44,185 bases of DNA from Verrucomicrobiota bacterium (GCA_013285645.1 JABDHJ010000019.1:1-44185); one strand, 5' to 3'. Positions 1 to 9,632 are shown, counted from the first letter of the stretch. Program-made: numbers and translations. The notes: generated from the letters alone by a model not told the origin.

Positions 1-1178
1 CCGTAGAGCATTTGCAGTTCAAATGCGCCGGGCTTGAGGCCGCGATTTTCCGCGTTGGCTAGTCCTGCGGAGAGGGAGCGAAGATTGTGGCTGGCGATGG
101 CGATATCGAGCGTCGGATGATTTTCGAACAAGCGACGGGTGAGTTGTTCATAGGCCGCATCGGTGTGCGATTTTTCCGTGAAGACGGGGCAGGGGTAGCC
201 GTGCAGTCCGGAATGGATGACCTCATAATCCCAGGTGGCGCCCTTGACCAATCGGACGGTCAACGGTGTGCCACGTCTTTTCGCCAGCGCGAGAAGGCGA
301 TCGAGGTCGTCGTTCGCGCTTTTGAGGTAACTCTGCACGACGATTCCGATATGAGGCCACGAGACGAATTCGGGATCGAGGCAAAGGCGCTCGAACAGGC
401 GCATGGTGATCTCGTGGAGGTGCCATTGTTCGAGATCGAAGTTGATGAAGGCACTGAGTCTTTTGGCGGATGAGAGAAGAGGGCGAACACGTTTGAGGAG
501 ACGCTCGACCGCGCCATCAGGATCGGCGGGATCGAGCAGATGATCCATGGCGGAAAGCTTGAGCGAAATATTGGCGCGAGGGACCAGGCCGGCGGGACTG
601 CGGTCGAGAATTTCGGAGGTCTTCCACGAGGCGGTTTGGGCGGGAAGAAATCCGATCAGGTCGGTGTAACGCTGCGCGTAGATTTCGGATTCGGCTTCGC
701 TGACGGTTGCCTCGCCGAGCAAATCGATGGTGGATCCGAAGCCGTGGTCCCACAACTTTTTGAGCTTCACCTTCGCGTGACGGGCATCCTTGCCCACGAT
801 GAATCGTCCTGCCATCTGGCGGACATTTTGTCGGATGATGAAAGCGGAGATGGAGGCGGCGAGTGGATTTTTCGTGGCGCGCAGCGCGAGGCTCATTCCG
901 GTCGGCAGGCGGCGTTCATCGACGAAAAGATATTCCCGGGCATGGCGCGCAATTTGTGCGCTGGTGCGCAATGCGGGCAGCGTATCGACGAGGCGGAACA
1001 GATCGGACTTGAGCGCGGGATCGCCGAGAGCTCGGTCGATAAGAAGGTTCTCCCAGTAGGCGGCCTGAAAAAAGCTGGTCGCTTTTCCCCCGAGCTTCTG
1101 GTGGAGAGTGCGACCGAGGCGCTGGATATCGCGTTCCAGCAGGATACTGGATGCGTCGGGAAGGGAAGCGGACTGCAT
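1..1178 (-). CDS. putA: Proline dehydrogenase (PutA-type), N-terminal part, runs off the left edge
   Basis: Reading leftward from an ATG at 1178, an open frame of about 392 codons continues past base 1 without a stop. It resembles the FAD-dependent proline dehydrogenase domain that oxidises proline to pyrroline-5-carboxylate. Support: an early FRLVDTLPAL segment typical of PutA N-termini, then RLVKGATWDYEV, PCPVFTEKSHTD and a late SHNLRSL...FELQMLYG segment, which correspond to the conserved barrel strands and the FE(L/F)QxL(Y/H)G motif. The part needed to show whether a P5C dehydrogenase domain is fused lies outside the window, so bifunctional PutA is inferred from the long helical N-terminal region before the barrel. 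Plus-strand frames over the same bases are shadows. Confidence 0.88.
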   Translation of the reverse strand, partial: MQSASLPDASSILLERDIQRLGRTLHQKLGGKATSFFQAAYWENLLIDRALGDPALKSDLFRLVDTLPALRTSAQIARHAREYLFVDERRLPTGMSLALRATKNPLAASISAFIIRQNVRQMAGRFIVGKDARHAKVKLKKLWDHGFGSTIDLLGEATVSEAESEIYAQRYTDLIGFLPAQTASWKTSEILDRSPAGLVPRANISLKLSAMDHLLDPADPDGAVERLLKRVRPLLSSAKRLSAFINFDLEQWHLHEITMRLFERLCLDPEFVSWPHIGIVVQSYLKSANDDLDRLLALAKRRGTPLTVRLVKGATWDYEVIHSGLHGYPCPVFTEKSHTDAAYEQLTRRLFENHPTLDIAIASHNLRSLSAGLANAENRGLKPGAFELQMLY

Positions 1179-1252
1179 ACTGGAAAGTAATGCCTTACCT
1201 CTGGGGAGCAAATGGGAAGGCGCAACACCCCAGGACTGGAAGTTCCTGAGTC

Positions 1253-1452
1253 CCGGAGGGACGTTCGAAAATAGCCCGGCGATTCATCGCCGGGTAGTCT
1301 AGAAAGAAGAGTGCCGTCCCATCGAGACGGATGAAACGAAAGCTCAAACCGACGGCGGGAGCCAATCGAGCGTCCCTAATGGGACGCCGCTTTTTTGCGT
1401 CAGAACCCGGCGATAAATCGCCGGGCTATTTTCAAATGTCCCGCTGGGACAT
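1253..1452. repeat. Inverted pair of compound palindromic repeats
   Basis: Two copies of a compound element face each other between putA and the pilT-like gene. Each has a small GTCCC...GGGAC palindrome, a short spacer containing TGAAAATAG or CGAAAATAG, and a larger palindrome CCCGGCGAT..ATCGCCGGG (1275-1294 and, inverted, 1406-1425). Two more small palindromes with GTCCC/GGGAC arms lie between them (about 1313-1330 and 1370-1386). The variable loop bases and preserved stems point to dispersed REP-like elements rather than a gene-specific terminator. No gene is visible in 1179-1457. Confidence 0.75.
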
Positions 1453-1457
1453 CCACC

Positions 1458-2873
1458 CTAGGAAGTCTGGACGAGATAGGGCTCGAAGATCTTTTTCTGC
1501 TCGGCGCGATCATAGGCCTCATACGGGCTGATGATGCCTTGTTGCACGAGTTCCAATAACGAGTCGTCCATGAGTTTCATGCCGAGCTTTTTTCCGGTCT
1601 GGATGATGCCGGGCAGCATGAAGGTCTTCGATTCGCGGATGAGATTGGCCACGGCGGGTGTGTTGACCATGATCTCGAGCGCGACGACGCGGCCCTGGCC
1701 ATCGGCGCGGGGAACGAGTTGCTGGCTGATGATGCCGCGGAGCGATTCGCTGACCATGGTACGAATCTGGCCCTGCTGCTCGACGGGGAAGGCGTCGAGC
1801 ACGCGGTCGAGCGTGCGCGCGGCGTTGCTGGTGTGGAGCGTGGCGATGACCAAGTGACCCGTTTCGGAAGCGGTGATCGCGAGGCTGATTGTTTCCAAGT
1901 CGCGCATTTCTCCCACGATGATGACATCGGGATCTTCGCGAAGACTGGCGCGCAACGCGGCGCCGAACGATTCGGTGTGCGCGTGGACTTCGCGCTGGGT
2001 GATCTGGCAACCGGCGGGCACGTAGACGTATTCGATGGGATCTTCCAGCGTGATGATGTGATCACTGCGGTGCGTGTTGACCTCTTGCACCATCGAGGCA
2101 AGCGTCGTCGATTTGCCGCAACCGACCGCTCCCGTGACGAGCACGAGACCGTTGTGATATTGGGTCAGGACCTTGAGTTGCTCGGGAAGTCCCAACTCGT
2201 CCATGGTGCGAACCTTGGTGTTGATGATGCGGAAAACGGCGTCGTGGCCCTTGCGCTGGCGGACGACGTTGGCGCGGAAGCGAGCCATGCCGGGGATCTC
2301 GTAACTGAAATCGATGCCCATGTTTTTATGCAATGTCTCCATTTGCATCGGGTTGAGGAAGGTCTTGATGAGCGCCTCGGTGTTGGCCGGGGTGAGCGGT
2401 TCGGCGCCGTGATAAAGCGGTTGCAGGGTGCCGTTGAGACGCATGAGGGGAGGGGCGCTGATGCCGAGGTGGACATCGGAAGCGCCCGCGTCAAAGCCGA
2501 GGCGCAGGAGGGCGGTGACATCCATGCCGTTGGGAAGGTCGCTATCCTCATGGACGACTTCGATGTGCGGACTGGCCGGGGCGGAATCGGTTGCCGCAGG
2601 CGCGGGTACCGGCTCGGTCGGGGCATGGGCCGCCGGGCTGTCGGCTTGAACCGAGACGCCCTCGACGGAGGAGGCGGGATTCGCGTGGGCGAGGGACTGG
2701 CGCAATCCATCGGCCTGCTCGGGGCTGATGATTGCCTGCTCATGGAGGAAGTCGATGGCCGAGAGATGCGGCATGGCCTGCAGTCCGGCCACGGCGGCGT
2801 GATATTGTTCAACAGTGATCCATCCGGAATGATAGGCGGTGGAAAGGACGTACTCGTTATACTCGGGTGTCAT
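1458..2873 (-). CDS. pilT: PilT/GspE-family secretion ATPase (type IV pilus twitching motility protein)
   Basis: A hexameric ATPase of the PilT/PilU branch, expected at the cytoplasmic base of a type IV pilus where it drives retraction. Visible motifs: Walker A GAVGCGKSTT, the Asp box TLEDPIEYVY, Walker B DVIIVGEMRD, and the His box ATLHTSNAARTLDRVLD. Before the PAS-like core (ASDVHLGISAPPLMR) is an N-terminal region of about 120 residues with a Pro/Ala-rich linker, longer than in classical PilT, so the protein is about 471 residues rather than about 345. The ATG at 2873 is chosen; a TTG 33 bases upstream is also in frame. No other pilus genes are adjacent. A specialised PilT/PilU paralogue or a GspE-like protein is possible. 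Confidence 0.85.
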   Translation of the reverse strand: MTPEYNEYVLSTAYHSGWITVEQYHAAVAGLQAMPHLSAIDFLHEQAIISPEQADGLRQSLAHANPASSVEGVSVQADSPAAHAPTEPVPAPAATDSAPASPHIEVVHEDSDLPNGMDVTALLRLGFDAGASDVHLGISAPPLMRLNGTLQPLYHGAEPLTPANTEALIKTFLNPMQMETLHKNMGIDFSYEIPGMARFRANVVRQRKGHDAVFRIINTKVRTMDELGLPEQLKVLTQYHNGLVLVTGAVGCGKSTTLASMVQEVNTHRSDHIITLEDPIEYVYVPAGCQITQREVHAHTESFGAALRASLREDPDVIIVGEMRDLETISLAITASETGHLVIATLHTSNAARTLDRVLDAFPVEQQGQIRTMVSESLRGIISQQLVPRADGQGRVVALEIMVNTPAVANLIRESKTFMLPGIIQTGKKLGMKLMDDSLLELVQQGIISPYEAYDRAEQKKIFEPYLVQTS

Positions 2874-3012
2874 GGAAAGAAAGGATGCGAACGGCAATGA
2901 TGGCAAACGCAGCGGCGGCTAGCAAGTCCAGGCATCCCTGGCTCGGATGTGGTCGTTCAAATTCGGAGTGCGACACAGCTTAGGCCTGTCCTCATTCGGC
3001 TGTTGTGGAGCT

Positions 3013-6000
3013 TTAGAATGCGATTTTCAATCCGCCCTGAACCGATTGGGCGAAGTAATTGGACTGGCCGACTTCCGTCTGATAGTCGATAAACAAAGTG
3101 AGGCTCTGGGAGATTTCCGTATCGAGTCCGAGGTCGAGGAAAGCGGCATCGCGCTGCGTGTCGGTGGTCTGGACGGTGAAGGAGCCTGCCCCCAGTTGAT
3201 TAAACTGGCTGGTGATGCCGCGGCTGTCATCCAGATACTCGTGCTGCCATGAGGCGCTGGCGTGAGGCGTGAGTGTCATCGGTCCGTAGCAACTGACCGT
3301 TTGGACGCTGTATCGGGCCTCGATACCGAGTTGGCTGCGGAGCGACTGGTCGCTTTGGCTCTGAACGTTGAGGGCCGTCGGTCCCTGTTCACTAAATGAG
3401 TTGATGCCGAGGTTGACGTACTGGAGGCTGGCCATGGGACCAAATTTCCAGTTGCCCCTGTGGAACTCGTAACCGCCGGTGAGGTTGGCGTCGAATTGAT
3501 TGCCTTCCGGGGTTCCGACATTGGTTCCATTCAAGGCGCCGATTTGGATATTGCGATTCTCAGTATAGCTATTGTAGTTGTAGGCGAAGAGGCCGTTGCC
3601 GTACCAGCCGCCATCGACGTAGCTAGCGTAAACGCCGGGAGAATAGCTGTCCACCGTAGCGGTGCTGCCAATATGGTCGAGGGTCGCATCGGTATGGGCG
3701 TAGCCAAACATTGCACCGACGGTGAAGTGATCGTCGATTCGATAGTCGGCACCGACTGTTATTGATTCACTGGTGTAATCCTGGTGCGCGAGATCCTGAT
3801 CGTGATTGAGGTCAGCAAGGATGACGTTACCCGCGACGAACGTGCTCCAGCGGTCGGTGGGCGTGCCGCTGGGTGCTTTGATGGCTTTGCCGTCACCCAT
3901 GTCCACGCCTGCGAGTACGGGATCGCCGGTGTCACTGACCAGATGTTGATTCAGGACGGGGTTCCAGGCCAGGAGGCGGCTGTTGATTTGGGAGAGTGTC
4001 GGCATCAGGCTGGAATCTGTGACTTGGAGGTGGCTGCCGTCGAAACCGGTAAGTCCGTCGCGTAAATTGGCCAGGTGATCGTTGAGCAATTGGCTGGAGA
4101 AAGTCTGGTTATCGAAGGCCACATGGCGAAAGACTTGGAGGGATTGTGGCGAGATCTGGTCCAATGCGTCGCCCAAGGAGCCTATGTTGTTGAACAGCGG
4201 ATAGAGGTTCTGGACGAGAGTGCCAAAATTGCCCGTTTTAACGGTAGGCGCAAAGCCATCGATGTAAGTTGCCACAGCCTGCTGATTGGGAGTCAAACCG
4301 CTGATATTGGCCAGAAACGGAAAGAACGAAAGAGTGATGTCTTGCGAACTATAGGCGAACGAGGCAAACAGGCCGGTTGGAACATTGAAGTTATTGAGTC
4401 CGCTCACGCTGCCAAACTGACCGGAAACGGTGCCGTCGGTGGTGTGGGCGAGATCATAACTCAGCCCTGCTGTGACCGTGACGTTTTGGGCGCCCTTAAG
4501 GATGAGATTGGAGCTGCCGCCGAGGGTGATGTTACCGACGGTGAGAAGTTCCTGGTTGTCGTTGGTGGCTGAACCGGTGAGCTTCAATTGCAGATTGCCG
4601 CCGGTCTGGTCGTAGTTTCCGCCTACATCGATCTGGCCAAAGTTCTGGTAGGTCTTCAAGGTGCCACCGGTTACAGTCACATTTCCAGTGCCGAGAGCCC
4701 CCGCGCTGCCGATCTTCAGAATGCCCATTTGGACTGTAGTTCCACCGGTATAGGTATTCGCGCCGGTCAGGATAAGATTGCCGCTGCTATCCAACGTCAG
4801 GCTGCCGCCTGTTCCACCGTCTGTGCCGCCATCGGAAATAGTTCCGGATACAAGGGGATTCTTGATGCCATTTCGGCCAAGAATGGTCAGGTTGTTTCCT
4901 CCCAGAAAGACATTTCCTGCACCCTCGACAATACCGACGGAAGTGCCGCCATTGGTCAAGCCGCTGATATCGAGTGTGCCTCCCGTCTCATTGTTGATCT
5001 CGGCGTGGTTGCCCGAAGCATTTAGGGAAAAATAAGTGGTGCCGCCGGATTCATTGAGAATGCTCGCCTTGGCGGCATCAGAATGGTTGGTAAAAGTAAC
5101 AGTGCCTCCGTTTGAATTGGTGATTGTCGACTGATGGGCGGTGGCATCGTTTTCGAAAAGCGTGTATCCGCCATTATTGGTGAGGCTGGATTGGTTCGCC
5201 GAAGCCTTATTTTCGAATACGGTAAAGCCGGTACCGCTGTTAAGCAGGGTCGCTGTTCCTGCATCTGCCGTTTCGCTAAAAGTCGAATTACCTCCGGTTT
5301 CGTTGGTGATCGTAGATGCTCCCGCGGTGGACGAACCGGAGAAAGCCGCAAAACCGTTGTTTTCGTTGGTAATGTTCGCCGTTCCAGCGGTTGCGCTGGA
5401 GGAAAAAGAAACGCCACCTTTATTGTCAATAATGGTCGAGGCGCCAGCCGTGGTGGTGTCTCCGAACGAGGTCGACGCGTCTTTCTTGTTTGTGATCATG
5501 GCAGTTCCAGCGGTGGAAGAGCCGCTAAAACTTGTGAAGGTGTTTTGTTTGTTGACGATGGTGGCAGCGCCGGCGGATGCCGAGTCGGAGAATTCCAGGT
5601 AACCGCCGTCATTCGTGATAGTGGCTTGGTTCGCAGTGGAAGTGCCGGTGAAAGTGGTGAAGCCCCCGCCCGTATTCGTGATGGTTGCGGTACCGGCATC
5701 GGCGGTGTCCGAAAAGAGAGTGTAATAGCCAGCCTCATTGGTAATGGTGGCTTTGTTGGCGGTCGCGCTATTGAGGAAGGCTGCGTAGCCGCCGTTATTG
5801 ATGATGGTGGCATTACCACCGGAGGCGCTGTTGATGAACTCGACTCCACCGGCATTGGTGTTGGTGATAGTCGCATGAGCCGCCGTCGATGTGTTTTCGA
5901 AGAAGCTCGCATAAACGCTGTCATTAATGGTGGCGTTGGCAGCCGTGGCACCATTTTCAAAATAGACTCCTCCCACACCTGGTCCGACATTAAAAATCGG

Positions 6001-6324
6001 GCTAAAGGCTGAGTTGTTTTTAATCCCGGCTCCGACAATAAAGAGAGGTTCACCGCTGAAAGTGTACGCTTGGGTCGCGGCCGCTGTGAATTTCAGTGTA
6101 TCGGCGAAGGAATAGGCGCTGGAATTGATACTGTAGTTTAGAGTGGCTCCAAAAACGGCGATGCTGCTTGTGCCAGGAACTGTAGCTGGGTTCCAGTTTG
6201 ATGCAGTATTCCAATCACTGGTCGTGCCGACCCAGGTTTGTGCATTCAAGGTCAGTTGGCCGAGCAAAATGGCCAGTCCAAGTGCGCTAAATTTAGCAAT
6301 CTTCCCGCAGGTATACGTTGTCAT
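3013..6324 (-). CDS. Large autotransporter (type Va) with tandem passenger repeats
   Basis: A secreted surface protein of about 1103 residues. It begins with a signal peptide (basic stretch, hydrophobic SALGLAILLG core, cleavage probably after LNAQ). Residues about 123-453 hold sixteen repeats of 20-22 residues built on STAxxATITNxxGxxxF, a pattern expected to form a beta-helix. An autotransporter-associated strand segment follows (LTGANTYTGGTTV...GILKIGSAGALG), then a C-terminal beta-barrel domain of about 280 residues ending in GGLKIAF, with the terminal Phe used for outer-membrane insertion. The ATG at 6324 is chosen because GGAG lies 6 bases upstream; in-frame ATG 6336 and TTG 6354 are alternatives. 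Passenger function (adhesion is common in the family) cannot be read from the sequence. Confidence 0.88.
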   Translation of the reverse strand: MTTYTCGKIAKFSALGLAILLGQLTLNAQTWVGTTSDWNTASNWNPATVPGTSSIAVFGATLNYSINSSAYSFADTLKFTAAATQAYTFSGEPLFIVGAGIKNNSAFSPIFNVGPGVGGVYFENGATAANATINDSVYASFFENTSTAAHATITNTNAGGVEFINSASGGNATIINNGGYAAFLNSATANKATITNEAGYYTLFSDTADAGTATITNTGGGFTTFTGTSTANQATITNDGGYLEFSDSASAGAATIVNKQNTFTSFSGSSTAGTAMITNKKDASTSFGDTTTAGASTIIDNKGGVSFSSSATAGTANITNENNGFAAFSGSSTAGASTITNETGGNSTFSETADAGTATLLNSGTGFTVFENKASANQSSLTNNGGYTLFENDATAHQSTITNSNGGTVTFTNHSDAAKASILNESGGTTYFSLNASGNHAEINNETGGTLDISGLTNGGTSVGIVEGAGNVFLGGNNLTILGRNGIKNPLVSGTISDGGTDGGTGGSLTLDSSGNLILTGANTYTGGTTVQMGILKIGSAGALGTGNVTVTGGTLKTYQNFGQIDVGGNYDQTGGNLQLKLTGSATNDNQELLTVGNITLGGSSNLILKGAQNVTVTAGLSYDLAHTTDGTVSGQFGSVSGLNNFNVPTGLFASFAYSSQDITLSFFPFLANISGLTPNQQAVATYIDGFAPTVKTGNFGTLVQNLYPLFNNIGSLGDALDQISPQSLQVFRHVAFDNQTFSSQLLNDHLANLRDGLTGFDGSHLQVTDSSLMPTLSQINSRLLAWNPVLNQHLVSDTGDPVLAGVDMGDGKAIKAPSGTPTDRWSTFVAGNVILADLNHDQDLAHQDYTSESITVGADYRIDDHFTVGAMFGYAHTDATLDHIGSTATVDSYSPGVYASYVDGGWYGNGLFAYNYNSYTENRNIQIGALNGTNVGTPEGNQFDANLTGGYEFHRGNWKFGPMASLQYVNLGINSFSEQGPTALNVQSQSDQSLRSQLGIEARYSVQTVSCYGPMTLTPHASASWQHEYLDDSRGITSQFNQLGAGSFTVQTTDTQRDAAFLDLGLDTEISQSLTLFIDYQTEVGQSNYFAQSVQGGLKIAF
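4966..5958 (-). repeat. Sixteen tandem 60-66 bp coding repeats in the autotransporter passenger
   Basis: The encoded protein repeats sixteen times with a period of 20-22 residues: a Ser/Thr/Ala-rich turn, an ATITN-like strand, a Gly-rich turn and an aromatic Phe-ending strand. At DNA level the copies have diverged, so this is an old array and not a recent slippage tract. Length changes of one or two residues occur at the Gly turn. It is coding sequence, not CRISPR. Confidence 0.85.
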
Positions 6325-6490
6325 GCATTTCTCCATCTGATTATTCAACCACAAATGTTAAAACATGCCAAAAGTGACCGCTGCCTCTCAAGCTGTCCAC
6401 ATAAAAACCTCCGCTTATTGTAACAAAGTAACGACAATACTGATTAGGGCCTATCGGCGCTTGGCTTCGAGGTTACTTGCCAAGGGGCGG

Positions 6491-6523
6491 GGGGATGTTA
6501 ATTTTAACATCCCCTTTTCTTTT
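6491..6523 (+). promoter_or_regulatory. Strong terminator-like hairpin in the secA leader
   Basis: A perfect 11-bp stem (GGGGATGTTAA at 6491-6501 pairing with 6504-6514) with a 2-base spacer is followed by TTTTCTTTT, the form of an intrinsic terminator on the plus strand. It lies 41 bases upstream of the secA start and more than 160 bases from the divergent autotransporter start, with no plus-strand gene before it. It could attenuate a secA transcript or insulate the divergent promoters. The structure is seen; the role is inferred. Confidence 0.6.
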
Positions 6524-6563
6524 CATGGCGATATAGTCGCTGGCTACCCCTGTTCTCTTTCTT

Positions 6564-9500
6564 ATGATTAAATGGTTCGTTAAAAAAGTTCTTGGCTCGA
6601 AAAACCAGCGCGAAGTGAAGCGACTGTGGCCGATCGTGGAAAAAATCAACGCGTTTGAGCTGGAATACCAGGGCATCATGGAGGAGCAGCTCATTGCGAA
6701 GACGACGCAGCTGAAGGAGCGCTTCGGCAAGGGCGAAACGCTGGATGAACTTTTGCCGGAGGCGTTTGCGGTGGTGAAGAACGCGTGCCGGCGGATGACC
6801 GAGCGCAAGCACAAGAGTCTGGTACGCGGGCAGGAAGTCGCTTGGGAGATGATTCCGTTCGATGTCCAGTTGATTGGCGGCATGGTGCTGCATTCGGGCC
6901 GGATCGCGGAAATGGCGACGGGCGAAGGCAAGACGCTGGTTGCGACGCTGCCGGCTTATCTCAACGCCTTGACCGGTCGCGGCGTTCACGTCGTGACGGT
7001 GAACGATTACCTGGCGGCGCGCGATAGCGAGTGGATGGGCGAGGTCTACCGCTTTCTTAATTTGACGGTCGGTTGTATCCAGCACGGGCAGAATCCTGAA
7101 CTGCGGCGTCAGCAGTACATGTGCGATATCGTTTACGGCACGAACGCCGAGATGGGTTTCGATTATCTGCGCGACAATGGCATGGCGACGAGCAAGGCCG
7201 AGCAGGTGCAGCGCGGGCATGTGTACGCGATTGTCGATGAGGTGGACAGCATCCTGATCGATGAGGCGCGCGTGCCGCTCATCATCGCGGGACCGGCGAC
7301 GATCAGTACGCATCAGTTCGATAAATTTAAAGGTCCCATCGAGCGGATCGTGCAGGCGCAGAGTCTTGAGGCGAATCGCTGGGCGGCGGATGCGAAGAAG
7401 CAACTCGACGACGGGAATATCGAGGAAGCCGGGCGTCTTCTCTATAAGATCAAGAACTCGACGCCGACAAACAAGCAGTTGCACAAGATGATCGAGGATC
7501 CTTCCGTGCGACGCGCGATGGATGACGCGGAACTCGCTCTTTATCAGGATCCGCGCAAGACCGAGCTTTACGCGTTGAAAGAAGAGGCCTACTTCAGCAT
7601 CGACCCGAAAACGAACGAGGTTGATCTGAGCGAGCGGGGCCGTACCTTCATGAACCCGAATGATCCGGACAATTTCGTGCTACCCGATTTGATTACGCGC
7701 TTTCACGACATCGAGCACGACCCCAAGTTGACCGCGGAAGAGAAGCAGCGGGCGAAGGCGGGCGAGCAGCAAAATTACGATCAGGCCAGCGAACGCATCC
7801 ATAACATCACGCAGTTGCTACGCGCCTATTGCGTCTACGAGAAGGATGTCCAGTACGTCGTGGTGGACAACAAGGTGGTGATTGTCGATGAGAATACGGG
7901 ACGCACCATGCCGGGGCGCCGCTGGAGCGACGGACTTCACCAGGCGATCGAGGCCAAGGAAGGTGTGCAGATTGATCGCGAGACGCAGACGCTGGCGACG
8001 ATCACGATCCAGAATTATTTCCGCCTTTATCAGAAGCTCTCCGGCATGACCGGGACGGCCGAGACCGAGGCGAACGAATTTCACGACATCTACAAGCTCG
8101 ACGTAATCGTCATCCCGACGAACCGACCCATCGCACGGGTCGACCAGGACGACATCATTTACAAGACGCGTCGCGAAAAATACAACGCGATCATCAAGGA
8201 GATCAAGGCGGCGCACGCCAAGGGCCAGCCCATCTTGGTGGGAACCATCTCGGTGGAATCGAGCGAACTGCTTTCGCGGATGCTCAAGCGCGAGGGAATC
8301 GTCCACAACGTGCTCAACGCGAAATTCGTCCAGCAGGAGGCGGAGATTGTGGCTGGCGCGGGCCAGCGCGGCGCGGTGACGATTGCCACGAATATGGCGG
8401 GTCGCGGCACCGACATCAAACTCGGCGCGGGTGTGAACAAGATTGTGGGGCTTTATGTCGCCAATTCCAAAAATCGCGTGGTGGAAATCATTGGGCCGGA
8501 AACGGTCATTAACGAAGAAGCGGGCGAACATGCGACCAGCGGCCTTTACGTCATCGGCACGGAACGGCATGAATCGCGGCGTATCGACCGGCAGTTGCGG
8601 GGTCGTTGCGCGCGCCAGGGTGATCCGGGTTGCTCGAAATTCTTTGTCTCATTTGAAGACGATCTGATGCGCAATTTTGGTGATTCGCGCAAGCTCAGCG
8701 CGTGGATGACCAAGCTGGGAATGAAGGACGACGAGGAGTTGCAGCATCCCTGGCTGAACCGGAGCGTGGAGCAGGCGCAGCGGCGTGTGGAGGAACGCAA
8801 TTACGTCTCACGCAAATACACGCTGCAATATGACGACGTGATGAACCAGCAGCGGACGGTTATTTACAGTCGGCGCAACGATATCCTCGTCACGGAAACG
8901 CCACGGGATGAAATCTTTGACGTTGTGCGCGACGTGATCGAGAGCGAGGCGGAATCGCACCTGGTCGGGCCTGAAGCCAACCCGGAAAACTTTGTCGCGT
9001 GGCTCAACAGCACGTTCCCAATCGGTGTCTCGGCCGGCGATTTTGAATTTGGAAAGGACGTGGAAGCGGTTGCGAAGACGGCGATCCAGAAAGTGCGTGA
9101 CGCCTACGAAATCAAGATCAAGTTTGAGGACCCGAACGCGCTGCAGTCGCTGGAGCGGTACACGCTGCTCGGCTCCATCGACCGGCTCTGGCAGGAGCAT
9201 CTTTATGCCATCGACTCGCTTCGGCACAGCATCAATCTGCGGACGATCGGGCAGAAGGACCCGGTCATTGAGTACAAACGCGAGGCGTACCTGATGTTCG
9301 CGGACCTGATGGGACGGATCGACCTGGAGATCGCGACGAGTCTTTTCCGCACCAGTGCCAGCATCACGGCATTCGAGTCGTTCCTGCGCAACCTGCCGCA
9401 AAAACTCATCCATGATCAACCGCCCTCGACCATGAGCACGCCCGATGTGGGACAACCGGGGCAACCCGCGCTGGAGCAATTGCCGGATGACGCGCCCGCG

Positions 9501-9626
9501 AAGGAAGAGGCGGCGCCTCCGCCCGAGCGTCAGTTGCCCATCCGCAAGATGGGGCCGACCCCGGGCCGGAACGATCCCTGTAACTGCGGCAGTGGCAAGA
9601 AATACAAAAACTGCTGCGGCGCATAA
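6564..9626 (+). CDS. secA: Preprotein translocase motor SecA
   Basis: The ATP-driven motor that pushes unfolded precursors through SecYEG at the inner membrane. Seen: Walker A MATGEGKT at about residues 117-124, DEVDSILIDEAR (DEAD-like Walker B) near residue 224, the TGTAETEA segment, the NMAGRGTDIKLG motif, and GRCARQGDPG of motif VI. The extreme C-terminus PGRNDPCNCGSGKKYKNCC is the zinc and SecB-binding tail. At 1020 residues it is longer than E. coli SecA (901). Extra residues lie around 245-335 and in the Pro-rich stretch before the zinc tail. The uracil-DNA glycosylase gene starts 6 bases after the stop, so the two are probably co-transcribed. The ATG at 6564 gives the expected amphipathic start. 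Confidence 0.97.
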   Translation: MIKWFVKKVLGSKNQREVKRLWPIVEKINAFELEYQGIMEEQLIAKTTQLKERFGKGETLDELLPEAFAVVKNACRRMTERKHKSLVRGQEVAWEMIPFDVQLIGGMVLHSGRIAEMATGEGKTLVATLPAYLNALTGRGVHVVTVNDYLAARDSEWMGEVYRFLNLTVGCIQHGQNPELRRQQYMCDIVYGTNAEMGFDYLRDNGMATSKAEQVQRGHVYAIVDEVDSILIDEARVPLIIAGPATISTHQFDKFKGPIERIVQAQSLEANRWAADAKKQLDDGNIEEAGRLLYKIKNSTPTNKQLHKMIEDPSVRRAMDDAELALYQDPRKTELYALKEEAYFSIDPKTNEVDLSERGRTFMNPNDPDNFVLPDLITRFHDIEHDPKLTAEEKQRAKAGEQQNYDQASERIHNITQLLRAYCVYEKDVQYVVVDNKVVIVDENTGRTMPGRRWSDGLHQAIEAKEGVQIDRETQTLATITIQNYFRLYQKLSGMTGTAETEANEFHDIYKLDVIVIPTNRPIARVDQDDIIYKTRREKYNAIIKEIKAAHAKGQPILVGTISVESSELLSRMLKREGIVHNVLNAKFVQQEAEIVAGAGQRGAVTIATNMAGRGTDIKLGAGVNKIVGLYVANSKNRVVEIIGPETVINEEAGEHATSGLYVIGTERHESRRIDRQLRGRCARQGDPGCSKFFVSFEDDLMRNFGDSRKLSAWMTKLGMKDDEELQHPWLNRSVEQAQRRVEERNYVSRKYTLQYDDVMNQQRTVIYSRRNDILVTETPRDEIFDVVRDVIESEAESHLVGPEANPENFVAWLNSTFPIGVSAGDFEFGKDVEAVAKTAIQKVRDAYEIKIKFEDPNALQSLERYTLLGSIDRLWQEHLYAIDSLRHSINLRTIGQKDPVIEYKREAYLMFADLMGRIDLEIATSLFRTSASITAFESFLRNLPQKLIHDQPPSTMSTPDVGQPGQPALEQLPDDAPAKEEAAPPPERQLPIRKMGPTPGRNDPCNCGSGKKYKNCCGA

Positions 9627-9632
9627 TCGACC

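Noticed and set aside
540-1190. A plus-strand 216-codon frame and other plus frames at the left edge
   Set aside because: The opposite strand encodes a clear proline dehydrogenase domain over the same bases.
1719-2900. A 393-codon plus-strand frame
   Set aside because: Shadow of the PilT-type ATPase, which has intact Walker and His-box motifs on the minus strand.
4966-5958. CRISPR-like or microsatellite array
   Set aside because: Regular repeats are in frame in the autotransporter and diverged at DNA level.
6365-6571. A small plus-strand ORF in the secA leader (SecM-like peptide)
   Set aside because: It spans the hairpin, overlaps the secA start by a few bases, and shows no signal peptide or arrest motif.
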